In this document: positions 1 through 7,927 of the stretch, piece by piece
Numbering within the stretch: position 1 is the first letter of the stretch
Layout of the letters: each line of letters opens with the position of its first letter
Origin: Prochlorococcus sp. AG-347-L02
GTDB taxonomy: Bacteria > Cyanobacteriota > Cyanobacteriia > PCC-6307 > Cyanobiaceae
DNA length: 64,000 bases
Assembly: GCA_003281255.1 (NCBI GenBank)
Contig: QCCL01000003.1
Location: 57,277 to 121,276 of the forward strand
Reading direction: 5' to 3'
The notes under the pieces: generated by a model
The model's input: the letters and a program-made list of their open reading frames with translations, nothing else
What the model was told of the DNA's origin: nothing
Databases searched by the model: none
Position numbers and translations under genes: made by a program

Positions 1-682
1 TTAAACCCGCTGATAACAAGGCATTTTTTTGTCTAGAACCTCTACTTTCAAGAGAACCTCTTCCTCCCATGTTAAAGAACCAATCATCCATGATTTCTAT
101 ATCTGATGAATCAAGACTCCGTCTTAATTTCCAAGGTTCTGCATAAAAGTCAGGTTGTTCTTTAAAACTTGAAAAGCAACTTTTTATAATCTCTTCGTCT
201 GGCTTAAATGTTTCAGAAAGAGCGGGAACGTTAACTACATTATTTGTGTTATTGCTTTGCTTTTTCTCATCAAGGGGAGAAGGCTTTACGATTATTGGTT
301 GAGAAACTAATTCAAGTTTCTCTACGTTTTGTGCAAGATTCTGCAAAGCTCCAGTTAAGTACTCTTGAAAGCCTTTAACTCTTTTAGCAATATTATCTGA
401 CTGTCCTTTAAAATTTGACTCAATATCTTTTTCTATTTCATTTTTTTTTGTTTCTAACTCTTTTATTTCTTTAACTAAAGAGTCTTTTTTTGAAACTAGA
501 TCTCTAAAAATTTCATTGGAAATTTCATCAAAAGATTTAGTTGATTTGTCGTTTTTTGGTGTAATTTTTTTATTTTGCGATGTATTTTTCTTACTAATTT
601 GTTTGGTTTTATCATCTGAAATTGACTTATCTACTATTAATTCCTTTTCAGGATTATTGTCGGAAATTTCTTTATTGGTCAT
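1..682 (-). CDS. DUF3086-type cyanobacterial protein, 3' end beyond the window
   Basis: An open frame starts at the ATG at 682-680 and reads without a stop to base 1, so only the first 227 residues are visible. The first ~45 residues are polar and low in complexity. Residues ~50-115 are rich in Lys/Glu and look like a coiled coil. After a linker comes a conserved-looking block, with motifs DDWFFNMGGRGS and LESRGSRQKNALLSAG. I recall that block from the cyanobacterial DUF3086 family; the family name is from memory. No catalytic function is known to me. It lies 35 bases downstream of the DUF3119 gene on the same strand and is probably cotranscribed with it and the MlaE-type permease. No signal peptide or membrane segment is visible in the part present. 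Confidence 0.75.
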   Translation of the reverse strand, partial: MTNKEISDNNPEKELIVDKSISDDKTKQISKKNTSQNKKITPKNDKSTKSFDEISNEIFRDLVSKKDSLVKEIKELETKKNEIEKDIESNFKGQSDNIAKRVKGFQEYLTGALQNLAQNVEKLELVSQPIIVKPSPLDEKKQSNNTNNVVNVPALSETFKPDEEIIKSCFSSFKEQPDFYAEPWKLRRSLDSSDIEIMDDWFFNMGGRGSLESRGSRQKNALLSAGL

Positions 683-717
683 TTAAATAATTTTGATGAA
701 TAAACAAAGTCTGAATT

Positions 718-1134
718 TTAAGAATTTTTAATTTCCAGGGAGTCAACTTTTTTTATGAGCTCATTTTTTAATTGCTTTGGATTAAATAAAATTGGTAATA
801 AATGAGGACTGGACTTTTCTCTAAAATAAAAAATACCTGGGATTATAGGGAAAAAGAATTTCCATGATATCCAGTTCTTGAATGGAAAAGTTCTAATCGC
901 CTTCCCTAATTGTAAAACGATAAAATCATCATTTGTAATTTTTATTCTTAAGGTGAATGACTGAAGTAATAAAAAAAAGCTAAAAGAAGCAAAAACTATT
1001 GTTGGCAAAGAACCAATATTCAAAAATAAAAGCATAAAACTTAAAACTATTAGAATGATTGGCAACTGAAATGATGGAGATATAATTACTGGTTCTTCTT
1101 TTTTTGATTTTGTGTTAAACATAGGATCATCCAA
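718..1134 (-). CDS. Small membrane protein, DUF3119-like
   Basis: This 138-residue protein has two hydrophobic segments at about residues 24-58, which form a membrane hairpin. A soluble C-terminal part carries FPFKNWISWKFF and PGIFYFREKSSPHLLPILF. The pattern resembles a compact PH-like domain on a membrane anchor and matches my memory of the cyanobacterial DUF3119 family. Its ATG overlaps the end of the upstream MlaE-type permease gene by 8 bases, which suggests translational coupling. Function is unknown. The steady pairing with an MlaE-like permease hints at a role in envelope lipid transport, but that is inference from context only. Confidence 0.75.
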   Translation of the reverse strand: MDDPMFNTKSKKEEPVIISPSFQLPIILIVLSFMLLFLNIGSLPTIVFASFSFFLLLQSFTLRIKITNDDFIVLQLGKAIRTFPFKNWISWKFFFPIIPGIFYFREKSSPHLLPILFNPKQLKNELIKKVDSLEIKNS

Positions 1135-1882
1135 ATAAAATTTGTGTTAGAAATACATCCATTAAAGATACAGTAACGAGAGTCATTACAACTGCTCCTG
1201 TTGTACTTGTTCCAACTTCTTTTGGACCACCTTTAGTTGTGAGTCCATATCCACAAGCAATGATTGAAATAAGTAATCCGAACACTACAGATTTTATTAA
1301 CATTGAAGTTAAATCTGTACTGGTTAAACTCACATTACCTGATCTTACAGATGTCCAAAAAACTATTGGAGGAACTTTATAAAAAATTGTGCTCCAGATT
1401 TGTCCGCTCCATAAAGCTACAGATAAAAACAAAAGACACTGTATTGGAGACATTATTACCATTGATAGTAACCTTGGGACTACCAAATATTGGACTGGTT
1501 CGGTCCTTAACATAGTTATTGCGTCAATTTGTTCTGTGACTTTCATAGTGCCCAGTTGAGCAGCATATGCAGTTGCAACCTTTCCAGTCATTAAAGTAGC
1601 AGTTAGAAGAGGAGCCATTTCTCTCGCCATGCCTACTGCTAATAAACCTCCAATTTCACTTGAAACCCCCATACTTGTAAGTTGTGATGCAACTTGAATA
1701 TTAAAAACTGTACCTGCGGCAATTCCTGTAATTAATACAATTAACAAACTTCCAGGACCTGACTCCATAAGTTGGTCAAACAGATCATTTTTGGAAATTT
1801 TACCCTTGAAGATAAAATAAATTGCTTGCCCGCCAATAATTAAGCTGCTTAGAAGTCTTTTGAAAAAATTAAGGTAATACAT
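1127..1882 (-). CDS. MlaE/TGD1-family ABC transporter permease
   Basis: This 251-residue integral membrane protein has the MlaE permease hallmarks: the early segment GPGSLLIVLITGIAAGTVFNIQ, the block AVGMAREMAPLLTATLMTGKVATA, and TMKVTEQIDAITMLRTEPVQYLVVPR. It ends in hydrophobic segments with YGLTTKGGPKEVG. The family forms the membrane channel of Mla/TGD lipid-importing ABC systems that move phospholipids between the outer and inner (or plastid) membranes. No ATPase or MCE-domain partner lies beside it here, so those must be elsewhere. It is the first gene of a probable three-gene unit with the DUF3119 and DUF3086 genes, and starts 9 bases after the MFS gene ends, so all four may share a transcript. 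The family call is firm; the lipid carried is not known. Confidence 0.88.
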   Translation of the reverse strand: MYYLNFFKRLLSSLIIGGQAIYFIFKGKISKNDLFDQLMESGPGSLLIVLITGIAAGTVFNIQVASQLTSMGVSSEIGGLLAVGMAREMAPLLTATLMTGKVATAYAAQLGTMKVTEQIDAITMLRTEPVQYLVVPRLLSMVIMSPIQCLLFLSVALWSGQIWSTIFYKVPPIVFWTSVRSGNVSLTSTDLTSMLIKSVVFGLLISIIACGYGLTTKGGPKEVGTSTTGAVVMTLVTVSLMDVFLTQILFG

Positions 1883-1891
1883 TTCTTTATA

Positions 1892-3289
1892 TTAGTTTGT
1901 AATTAATTTTCGATCCCATTTTCTCATGATTAAAAGACCAATTATTACCAGGATTGAGGGTATCAAACCAATACATAATCTAATAGTTAATTGTGCTGAG
2001 TAGCATTGTTCAATAATATTTAGACCTTCTTTATTAATAATGCATGATTGATAACCAGATAAATACAACAAAAATCCTAATAATTGAACACTTAATGCAA
2101 TACCAATCTTCTGAATAAGTACCATCCAAGCAGTATATAATCCTGCTGGTTTTTCTGGATCTTCGTCTATCGCATCAGGAAGTAGTGACCAAGGGATAAG
2201 AAAAGCGGTTGAAGCTCCAATACCAATAAGACAGATTATAAAAATTAAGAGAATGAACAGAAATATGTTACCGGCATTTAGGAATAAACTATCTTCAACT
2301 CCTGAAATTTTTGAAAATGAAGGTAAAAATAAAGCTGCTGTACATGAAACAATCCACATAATCGATCCATAGTTTAAAGCTGAAATCCTATTCAATTTAT
2401 TTGATACTCTGGTCCATATTTGTAAACCCACTAAAGCGCTAATTTGGAAAGGTATCGGGATCCACTTCGCAATATATGTTGGTACATTCAGTACATCCTC
2501 TACATAGATTAAAGCTACCGTTTGCATCAATTGTAAAGCGCACCAGAGAAGAATATAAAGAGTAATAACTTTTAGAAATTTTTTATTTCTGAAGATCCTT
2601 TTGAATTGAAGTGTTATTGCTTCAACTTTTCCTGAAGGCCTTCTTGCTTTTTTTGCGAATGGAGCCAATCCCCAACAAGAAATTAATGTTGCAGCAACTG
2701 CAATGCATCCGCTTATTTTACCCATTAAAAAATATTCATTATTTGCTGATCCTTCAGAATTTAATACAATTCCAGCAATAATTAAACCAGTTAGTCCTGC
2801 AATTATTGAGCCAGTAAATCTTGATGCGTTTAGTCTTGTTCTTATTGCTGTTTTTTCAGAAATTTCAGTAGATAGAGCTGCAAAAGGAAGATTAATACTC
2901 GTATAAGCAGTCATTACGACTATAGAAATTATGGCATAGTAAATAGTCTTGGTTAGCACGGAACCAGTGGGTGTCCACCATATCGCAGCTAAAGAGAAAC
3001 CAAGAGGAACAGATGCTGCCACCATCCAAGGGATTCTAGGCCCCCATCTTGATTTAGTACGATCACTTAACCATCCAATTAACGGATCATTTACTGCATC
3101 CCATATTTTTATTAACATTAATAATGAACCTGCAATTATTACTGGTAAACCAGCAGAAATAAAGAATTTGAACAGGAAAAAACCAAATTGCGTGGCGACT
3201 AAACCTGTGCCTGCGTCTCCTAGCCCATAAGAGAACATTAATCTTGTTGTTGATCGAGTAATATTTTTTTTCGAGTGTGAATTTTCCAA
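1892..3289 (-). CDS. MFS transporter of the glycoside-pentoside-hexuronide (MelB-like) family
   Basis: This 465-residue, roughly 12-helix transporter carries the GPH signature in its second and third segments: WDAVNDPLIGWLSDRTKS followed by RWGPRIPWM. The aspartates and the RWGxRxPW loop are typical of MelB-like cation:sugar symporters. In cyanobacteria members are usually annotated only as sugar or MFS transporters, and the substrate cannot be read from the sequence. The start sits 61 bases from tRNA-Gly, which is read the other way, so the promoter should lie in 3290-3350. A role in exporting or importing a sugar or osmolyte is inference. Confidence 0.85.
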   Translation of the reverse strand: MENSHSKKNITRSTTRLMFSYGLGDAGTGLVATQFGFFLFKFFISAGLPVIIAGSLLMLIKIWDAVNDPLIGWLSDRTKSRWGPRIPWMVAASVPLGFSLAAIWWTPTGSVLTKTIYYAIISIVVMTAYTSINLPFAALSTEISEKTAIRTRLNASRFTGSIIAGLTGLIIAGIVLNSEGSANNEYFLMGKISGCIAVAATLISCWGLAPFAKKARRPSGKVEAITLQFKRIFRNKKFLKVITLYILLWCALQLMQTVALIYVEDVLNVPTYIAKWIPIPFQISALVGLQIWTRVSNKLNRISALNYGSIMWIVSCTAALFLPSFSKISGVEDSLFLNAGNIFLFILLIFIICLIGIGASTAFLIPWSLLPDAIDEDPEKPAGLYTAWMVLIQKIGIALSVQLLGFLLYLSGYQSCIINKEGLNIIEQCYSAQLTIRLCIGLIPSILVIIGLLIMRKWDRKLITN

Positions 3290-3350
3290 TCTTTTTACTT
3301 TGTTGATTGTTTGATAATGTATTATTGCATTGGTAATTCTATTACTTAAT

Positions 3351-3421
3351 GCGGGCGTGGTTTAGTGGTAAAACCTCAGCCTTCCAAGCTGAAGATGCGG
3401 GTTCGATTCCCGCCGCCCGCT
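3351..3421 (+). tRNA. tRNA-Gly (anticodon UCC)
   Basis: The sequence folds into a complete cloverleaf. The acceptor stem GCGGGCG pairs with CGCCCGC, followed by a T discriminator. The D arm is GTTT/AAAC. The anticodon stem TCAGC/GCTGA holds the loop CTTCCAA, giving anticodon TCC. The T arm contains GTTCGATTC. CCA is not encoded. Only one base separates the discriminator from the stop codon of the convergent glgX gene. Confidence 0.98.
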
Positions 3422-3422
3422 T

Positions 3423-5456
3423 TTAGAATATATTATTTTTTGCCCCAAATACTTCTTCTGAAATGATTAATAAAGAGCTTCTACTCTTTATTGAAACAGA
3501 TTTTTCACTAATAGTTAAGGGTTTAAAAATCTCAGACATGCTAGTGTCAACAACTTTTAACCAATTAGATTTACATTTCGGTAAGGAGAAATCGATACTT
3601 TTTGAATATGCATTTAAACCTATCCAGACCAGCGGATTAGTATTGCCTTTGTTAATGCTAAAGGCAACAGTGTGAGACCAACTACTCCAATCGGGTCTAT
3701 CTAACTTTGTTCCATGCCAATGGTATGTTGGAATCTCTTGGTTTGTTTGATTGTTAGGGAAGAATGATGGATTAAAAATGTTTATTAGTTTCTTTCGGAT
3801 TTTTATAACGTATTTAAAATATTCTAATAATTCCAAATCTTGTTGACCATGTTCCCAATTCATCCAGCCCAATAAATTATTTTGGCACCAAGAATTATTG
3901 TTACCCCCTTGTGACCTTCCTATCTCATCACCCATAAGTATCATTGGAACACCTTTAGATATAAGTAAACTAAGAATAAGATTTTTTTGTTGTCTTTTTC
4001 TTAAATCATTAATTAAAAAGTTAGTTGTTGGTCCCTCTGTACCATGATTCCAAGAATTGTTATGGTTATCACCATCTCTATTTTGTTCTCTATTGGCAAA
4101 ATTATGTTTTCTATTGAAAGTTACTAAATCTTTTAGAGTGAATCCATCATGCGAAGTAATAAAATTTATTGATTTTGGGAAAATATTATCTTCTTTATAA
4201 ATAGATGGCGTCCCTTTTATTTTATCGCTCATATTCCAAGCTGTATCTTTATCCCCCTTCCAAAATCTCCGTAAGTCATCTCTAAAATGACCATTCCAAG
4301 TGAAAGTATTCTTAGATGGGAAATCACCTAATTTATATAAACCGCCACAATCCCATGGCTCACTTATGAACTTGATATCGATAAGTTCTGGTTCGCATTC
4401 TATATCCTCAAAAATTGGAGGATTATCAAGCGGTGAAAGATTTTCTCCTCTTGATAGAGCAATTCCTAAATCAAATCTAAAACCATCAACTCCTAATTCA
4501 CTCGCCCAACATTTTAATGATTCAATTATGAGTTTTCTAACTAATCCTCTGTTTGCTGCAATAGTATTACCACATCCGGAGACGTCCTGATAATTTTTAT
4601 CTTTTCCAATAAAGTAATAAAGATTTTCATCTATACCTTTCCAAGATATTGCTGGCCCTTTTGAATCACCTTCGGAAGTGTGATTGTATACAACATCTAA
4701 GATGACTTCAATGTCTGCTTTATGACATTCCTCTACAAATCTTCTAAATTCCTCTCTATTATTATCGGCGGATTCATTAGAAAGATATTCAAAATGCGGA
4801 GTAAACCAATTAATTGGACTATAACCCCAAAAATTTTTTAGACCATTTGGGGCATCAGTAGGATCAAAACAAAAAATTGGAAGTAATTCAATTGTCGTAA
4901 TACCCAGTTCTTTGAGATACGGAATTTTTTTTAAAAATTTCTTAAAACAACTTTCATTTTTATCAGTTGATTCAGTGAAAGCTTTGATATGGAGTTCATA
5001 AATAATTGTTTCTTCCCAAGAATGTTTCGGTCTTGGATAATCTTTAAAATTAAATAATTTTCTATCGCAAACAATGCTTTTAAGACAAGAATTAGTATTT
5101 TCTTTCGTTTTTAATGCATTTTCTCTTTTATAACTTCCCCATCCGGTAATACCCCTTGAACATGGATCAAGTAATACTTTTTTTTCATAGTTATTATTAA
5201 TTTCATTATTTTTTTGTTTTACTCTAAAAGCATAAATGCAACCTTCATCTAGATTTTTTATTTCCGCATGCCAGTAAGGACCTTTATTATGAGTCTGGTC
5301 TAATTTGAATATACTTTTTGGGGAAATAGAATCCTCTTTCTCAAACAATAAGATTTCTACATATTCTGCATTTGTGGCTATTAAGGAAAAATTAACCCCT
5401 TGTGAAGTTAGAGAACTCCCTAAAGGAAATGGTTTACCTTTATTGAGATGAATCAC
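3423..5456 (-). CDS. glgX: Glycogen debranching enzyme (GlgX/isoamylase type, GH13)
   Basis: This 677-residue GH13 enzyme hydrolyses alpha-1,6 branches of glycogen. The N-terminal ~130 residues form a CBM48-like domain, beginning with KPFPLGSSL and a VNFSL motif. The catalytic barrel shows all four conserved regions: DVVYNHT (about 254-260), GFRFDLG with nucleophile D329, FISEPWDCGG with acid/base E366, and FITSHDGF with D437. NPLVWIGLNAY near the C-terminus belongs to the terminal beta domain. The length fits bacterial isoamylase/GlgX proteins. It is monocistronic, with a 435-base gene-free stretch upstream and tRNA-Gly converging one base beyond its stop. In Prochlorococcus glycogen is the daytime carbon store, so night-time mobilisation is the expected role. 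Confidence 0.95.
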   Translation of the reverse strand: MIHLNKGKPFPLGSSLTSQGVNFSLIATNAEYVEILLFEKEDSISPKSIFKLDQTHNKGPYWHAEIKNLDEGCIYAFRVKQKNNEINNNYEKKVLLDPCSRGITGWGSYKRENALKTKENTNSCLKSIVCDRKLFNFKDYPRPKHSWEETIIYELHIKAFTESTDKNESCFKKFLKKIPYLKELGITTIELLPIFCFDPTDAPNGLKNFWGYSPINWFTPHFEYLSNESADNNREEFRRFVEECHKADIEVILDVVYNHTSEGDSKGPAISWKGIDENLYYFIGKDKNYQDVSGCGNTIAANRGLVRKLIIESLKCWASELGVDGFRFDLGIALSRGENLSPLDNPPIFEDIECEPELIDIKFISEPWDCGGLYKLGDFPSKNTFTWNGHFRDDLRRFWKGDKDTAWNMSDKIKGTPSIYKEDNIFPKSINFITSHDGFTLKDLVTFNRKHNFANREQNRDGDNHNNSWNHGTEGPTTNFLINDLRKRQQKNLILSLLISKGVPMILMGDEIGRSQGGNNNSWCQNNLLGWMNWEHGQQDLELLEYFKYVIKIRKKLINIFNPSFFPNNQTNQEIPTYHWHGTKLDRPDWSSWSHTVAFSINKGNTNPLVWIGLNAYSKSIDFSLPKCKSNWLKVVDTSMSEIFKPLTISEKSVSIKSRSSLLIISEEVFGAKNNIF

Positions 5457-5891
5457 TTTCTCTTTATCATTGATTAGTTAAATATTGAGATAATTTATTT
5501 AAATTACTGATATTTGAATAATAGATGCAAAATTTAAAAAAAAACTCAAATTTAAGGCTTCACTAATCAACTTTATTACATCTTGGAGAGTATTAATTTT
5601 CTAATTAATTACAATTTCTTCATCCATCTGCTCAGTGCATAAAACGATTTAGAGAGAAAGATTAATAATGAGAAAACCAGATTTTTCTTGATTTCAAAAT
5701 ACAAATTATGCTTTTTCATGTGATGAGAAGGAAATATATCTGAAAATTAATAAAACATAATAAATAGCTCAAATTCTTAAATTCATCCCCCTTTTACATT
5801 TTCTACTTTTGCTAGATGTAGTTAGATTTTTTAAGGCTAAATCCAGTTCTACCAATGCTTTTAGCTGTTTTCTAAATGAATAGTCTATTTT
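5457..5891. other. Gene-free A+T-rich stretch between glgX and a small ORF
   Basis: I see no open frame longer than a few codons, no tRNA-like fold and no clear hairpin-plus-T-run. The right part would hold the 3' untranslated end of the small minus-strand ORF at 5892, and the left part the glgX promoter. An unrecognised small RNA cannot be excluded. Confidence 0.5.
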
Positions 5892-6008
5892 TTATAAATG
5901 AAAAAGTGCGGCTATAAAAATAAATAATATTGCTAAAAATGTCCCTAAAATTTGTATAAAGCTTTGCGCCGCCGGCATTTTCGGTTGCCGTATTTGTATT
6001 TGCTCCAT
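5892..6008 (-). CDS. Tiny hydrophobic protein, unknown (38 residues)
   Basis: From the ATG at 6008 the frame encodes MEQIQIRQPKMPAAQSFIQ followed by one transmembrane helix (LGTFLAILFIFIAALFHL). The same frame can be extended to a TTG at 6083, but that adds a very basic stretch over the HU promoter region, so I prefer the shorter form. The local DNA is richer in G+C than its flanks, which favours real coding. It faces HU divergently, 74 bases apart. Size and topology resemble small photosynthetic subunits, but I recognise no specific one and claim no function. Confidence 0.45.
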   Translation of the reverse strand: MEQIQIRQPKMPAAQSFIQILGTFLAILFIFIAALFHL

Positions 6009-6082
6009 ATGATGTGGAAGTTCGAGGTTTAAACACGATTTAAATCTTTTTTTTTTAAACCTTTGCTTTAATTTAAATTTCA

Positions 6083-6358
6083 ATGAACAAAGCTGATTTA
6101 GTAAATCTTGTTGCAGCTCGGACAGAGCTCACAAAAACTGATGTTTCTTTAGTTGTTGATGCAGCTATTGAAACTATTGTTGATTCAGTAGTGGAAGGCA
6201 AAAAAGTCTCTTTACTAGGATTTGGTTCTTTCGAACCAAGAGATCGTTCTGCAAGGCAGGGATTAAACCCTAAGACAGGCGAAAAAATAGCAATACCTGC
6301 TAAAAGAGTTCCAACATTCTCTGCAGGTAAACTTTTTAAGGATAGAGTTCAAGGGTAA
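6083..6358 (+). CDS. hup: HU-type histone-like DNA-binding protein
   Basis: This 91-residue protein is a full-length HU/IHF-family member, a dimeric nucleoid protein that bends DNA. It starts MNKADLVNLVAARTELTKTDV, with the central GFGSFEPRDRSARQG and the arm motif RQGLNPKTGEKIAIPAKRVPTFSAGK, which matches the family signature of the flexible beta arm. The ATG at 6083 gives the usual N-terminus. It is a single-gene unit ending in a clear intrinsic terminator at 6391-6416. Confidence 0.97.
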   Translation: MNKADLVNLVAARTELTKTDVSLVVDAAIETIVDSVVEGKKVSLLGFGSFEPRDRSARQGLNPKTGEKIAIPAKRVPTFSAGKLFKDRVQG

Positions 6359-6390
6359 TCTTTTTAATCTATTTCTTCCTTTAATAACAA

Positions 6391-6416
6391 GGTGCTCTTT
6401 TAGGGCATCTTTTTTT
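6391..6416 (+). terminator. Rho-independent terminator of the HU gene
   Basis: GGTGCTC (6391-6397) pairs with GGGCATC (6403-6409), allowing two G-T wobbles, around a TTTTA loop. Seven T residues follow directly (6410-6416). It lies 32 bases past the HU stop codon. Confidence 0.8.
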
Positions 6417-6492
6417 ATCGCAATAAAATGTAATTAGCTCAATGACCAAAACTCCTGCCGAAGCATCCAAAATTTTGAAATCTTAAAAAGTA

Positions 6493-6804
6493 ATGAAATT
6501 TTTAACTATTTTATTCTTAAAATTTTTACTATTATCAAATTTCCTTTTGGCAGAAACAATACCAACAAAGTCTAAGATTTTAAAACTATCTAGTGATTGT
6601 TTTAAAGATTCTCGAACGCAAGTATGTAAAGAATTAGTTTCTGAATTAGAAAAACTTCAATTAGTAGTATTTGACCAAAATAGATTCAAATGTCAATCTA
6701 GTTTATTGGGGCTGCAAACGGAAATTATTGAAGCTTATTTTTTTAATAATTCCTCAAATGAGACAATTTCATTAATGCTCCCATATGTGATTAAAAATTG
6801 TTAA
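6493..6804 (+). CDS. Small secreted cysteine-containing protein, unknown
   Basis: This 103-residue protein has a typical signal peptide: a Lys near the start, a hydrophobic core to about residue 19, and a likely cleavage near FLLAET. The mature part has four cysteines (in SSDCFKD, TQVCKEL, RFKCQSS and the final NC), which could form two disulfides in the periplasm or thylakoid lumen. I recognise no family. It lies alone on the plus strand between HU and another small ORF. Cys-rich small exported proteins are common in Prochlorococcus, but the function is unknown. Confidence 0.7.
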   Translation: MKFLTILFLKFLLLSNFLLAETIPTKSKILKLSSDCFKDSRTQVCKELVSELEKLQLVVFDQNRFKCQSSLLGLQTEIIEAYFFNNSSNETISLMLPYVIKNC

Positions 6805-6858
6805 TTATTAAAATAATTTATTTTTTTGGAATATTATTAATTTGTTATTTAATTTGTA

Positions 6859-7101
6859 ATGGTAAAAGGTTTTTCTGATAATGAAGTTAAGAATAATACT
6901 CAAAATACTCAAATAAATGAAAAAAAAGGCTTAGCTGGTTTTCTTAAAGGCAAGAAATTTACTTATACTTTGCCAGGTAAAAAACAAATAAATATTTTTG
7001 GATCAATTGTAATAGGCTTAAATATGATTTTAGTATTGCTAGTCATACTGTATTTAAAAAATCAAGAATTCCATGACTTTGTATTTAATGTTGGTCGTTA
7101 G
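6859..7101 (+). CDS. Small single-span membrane protein, unknown
   Basis: This 80-residue protein has a polar, Asn/Lys-rich N-terminal half with the motif KGLAGFLKGKKFTYTLPGKKQ. One transmembrane helix follows at about residues 49-66, and then a short tail (LKNQEFHDFVFNVGR). There is no cleavable signal, so the N-terminal half is probably cytoplasmic. I do not recognise the family. The spacing of 54 bases from the preceding small gene would allow cotranscription. Confidence 0.65.
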   Translation: MVKGFSDNEVKNNTQNTQINEKKGLAGFLKGKKFTYTLPGKKQINIFGSIVIGLNMILVLLVILYLKNQEFHDFVFNVGR

Positions 7102-7159
7102 CTATATTTTTAGATCGAAAAATTTTTTTAGATGATATATTTAAATTTTAGAATATCTT

Positions 7160-7417
7160 ATGAAGGTAATTAATTTAGTTTCTCAAGTATTTTTTTTGTT
7201 AATAACTGTTCTATTTTTGATATATTTTCTAACAGGTTATGACTCTGCTTTTGAGGCAGATCAAAATTGTCATTCATATCTTTCAAGTTACGATAACCTT
7301 TCTGGAAATTATGGGTGTGATCATGACACTGAGACACATCAGTGGGTACTTTACGAGTCCAGTGAAAGTAAAGAACCAGCAAAAATTATTAAGAAATTTA
7401 GGTACAAGTTTTTATAA
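7160..7417 (+). CDS. Small membrane-anchored or exported protein, unknown
   Basis: This 85-residue protein begins with a hydrophobic segment at about residues 8-25, which can serve as a signal anchor. The short polar domain that follows has two cysteines (QNCHSYL, GNYGCDHD) and several His and Asp residues. The cysteines could form a disulfide outside the cytoplasm. No family is recognised. Its last 6 bases overlap the tail of the convergent gene at 7412-7624. Confidence 0.6.
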   Translation: MKVINLVSQVFFLLITVLFLIYFLTGYDSAFEADQNCHSYLSSYDNLSGNYGCDHDTETHQWVLYESSESKEPAKIIKKFRYKFL

Positions 7418-7624
7418 ATCAATTTTCTTATAAAAAAACTTTGCAGATATAATAGAAATAATCCCTGTAACTGTGAAAGTAAGATACTGATATATGCTTC
7501 CTTCTAAGTAGATTTTATTTTTATATAGAGGAAAATCGATCAAAGATCCTAAAGTGCCCCAAATAATTACCCATACAGATATGTATAAGAATACTTTTAT
7601 TGGATTAGATTTTTTTGCTTCCAT
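7412..7624 (-). CDS. Small two-helix membrane protein, unknown
   Basis: This 70-residue protein has hydrophobic segments at about residues 9-28 and 45-62, linked by a polar loop (DFPLYKNKIYLEGS). Both ends are Lys-rich. It follows the Hli gene by two bases on the same strand, so the two are likely cotranscribed. That association suggests, but does not show, a role in the thylakoid membrane or in light stress. Confidence 0.65.
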   Translation of the reverse strand: MEAKKSNPIKVFLYISVWVIIWGTLGSLIDFPLYKNKIYLEGSIYQYLTFTVTGIISIISAKFFYKKIDL

Positions 7625-7626
7625 TT

Positions 7627-7872
7627 TTAATTAATACCAAAAATTGAAGAAGTAACAGGTCTGCCGCTAAAAACTAACTCGGTTAATATGAGCATTAAGA
7701 AACCGATCATAGCTGCTCTTCCATTAACAAGCTCAGCGCTGCTATTAAATCCAAAAACATTCTTTACTTCATCTCCCTGATTGTCTACCCATTTTGAATA
7801 TTCATTATCAGTTGATGTTGTTTTAGTTAAACCATCATTTTGATTTTCCATTGGAGAGTCCTTTTCTTGCAT
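7627..7872 (-). CDS. hli: High-light-inducible protein (Hli/Scp, chlorophyll a/b-binding-like)
   Basis: The C-terminal half carries the Hli helix: FGFNSSAELVNGRAAMIGF, with the Glu, Asn and Arg residues that ligate chlorophyll and pair helices in the LHC superfamily. A hydrophobic run (LMLILTELVFSG) follows. The N-terminal ~45 residues are polar. Translation may begin at Met1 or at the Met eight codons in (MENQNDG). Family members bind chlorophyll and carotenoid near photosystem assembly or repair sites and dissipate excess energy. Prochlorococcus has many copies, and which subgroup this is cannot be settled here. Confidence 0.93.
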   Translation of the reverse strand: MQEKDSPMENQNDGLTKTTSTDNEYSKWVDNQGDEVKNVFGFNSSAELVNGRAAMIGFLMLILTELVFSGRPVTSSIFGIN

Positions 7873-7927
7873 AAATTTTTAGCTTTATTTTAATAATTTT
7901 AAAACTAATTTATTATTAAATTAAACT

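Noticed and set aside
2949..3230. 93-codon plus-strand frame
   Set aside because: It is a mirror of the MFS transporter gene on the other strand.
6009..6083. Upstream TTG start for the small hydrophobic ORF
   Set aside because: It would add a Lys/Arg-rich stretch across the HU promoter region; the ATG at 6008 is simpler.
6442..6486. 14-codon ORF (MTKTPAEASKILKS) before the small exported protein
   Set aside because: It is too short, with no ribosome-binding site or coupling; likely chance.
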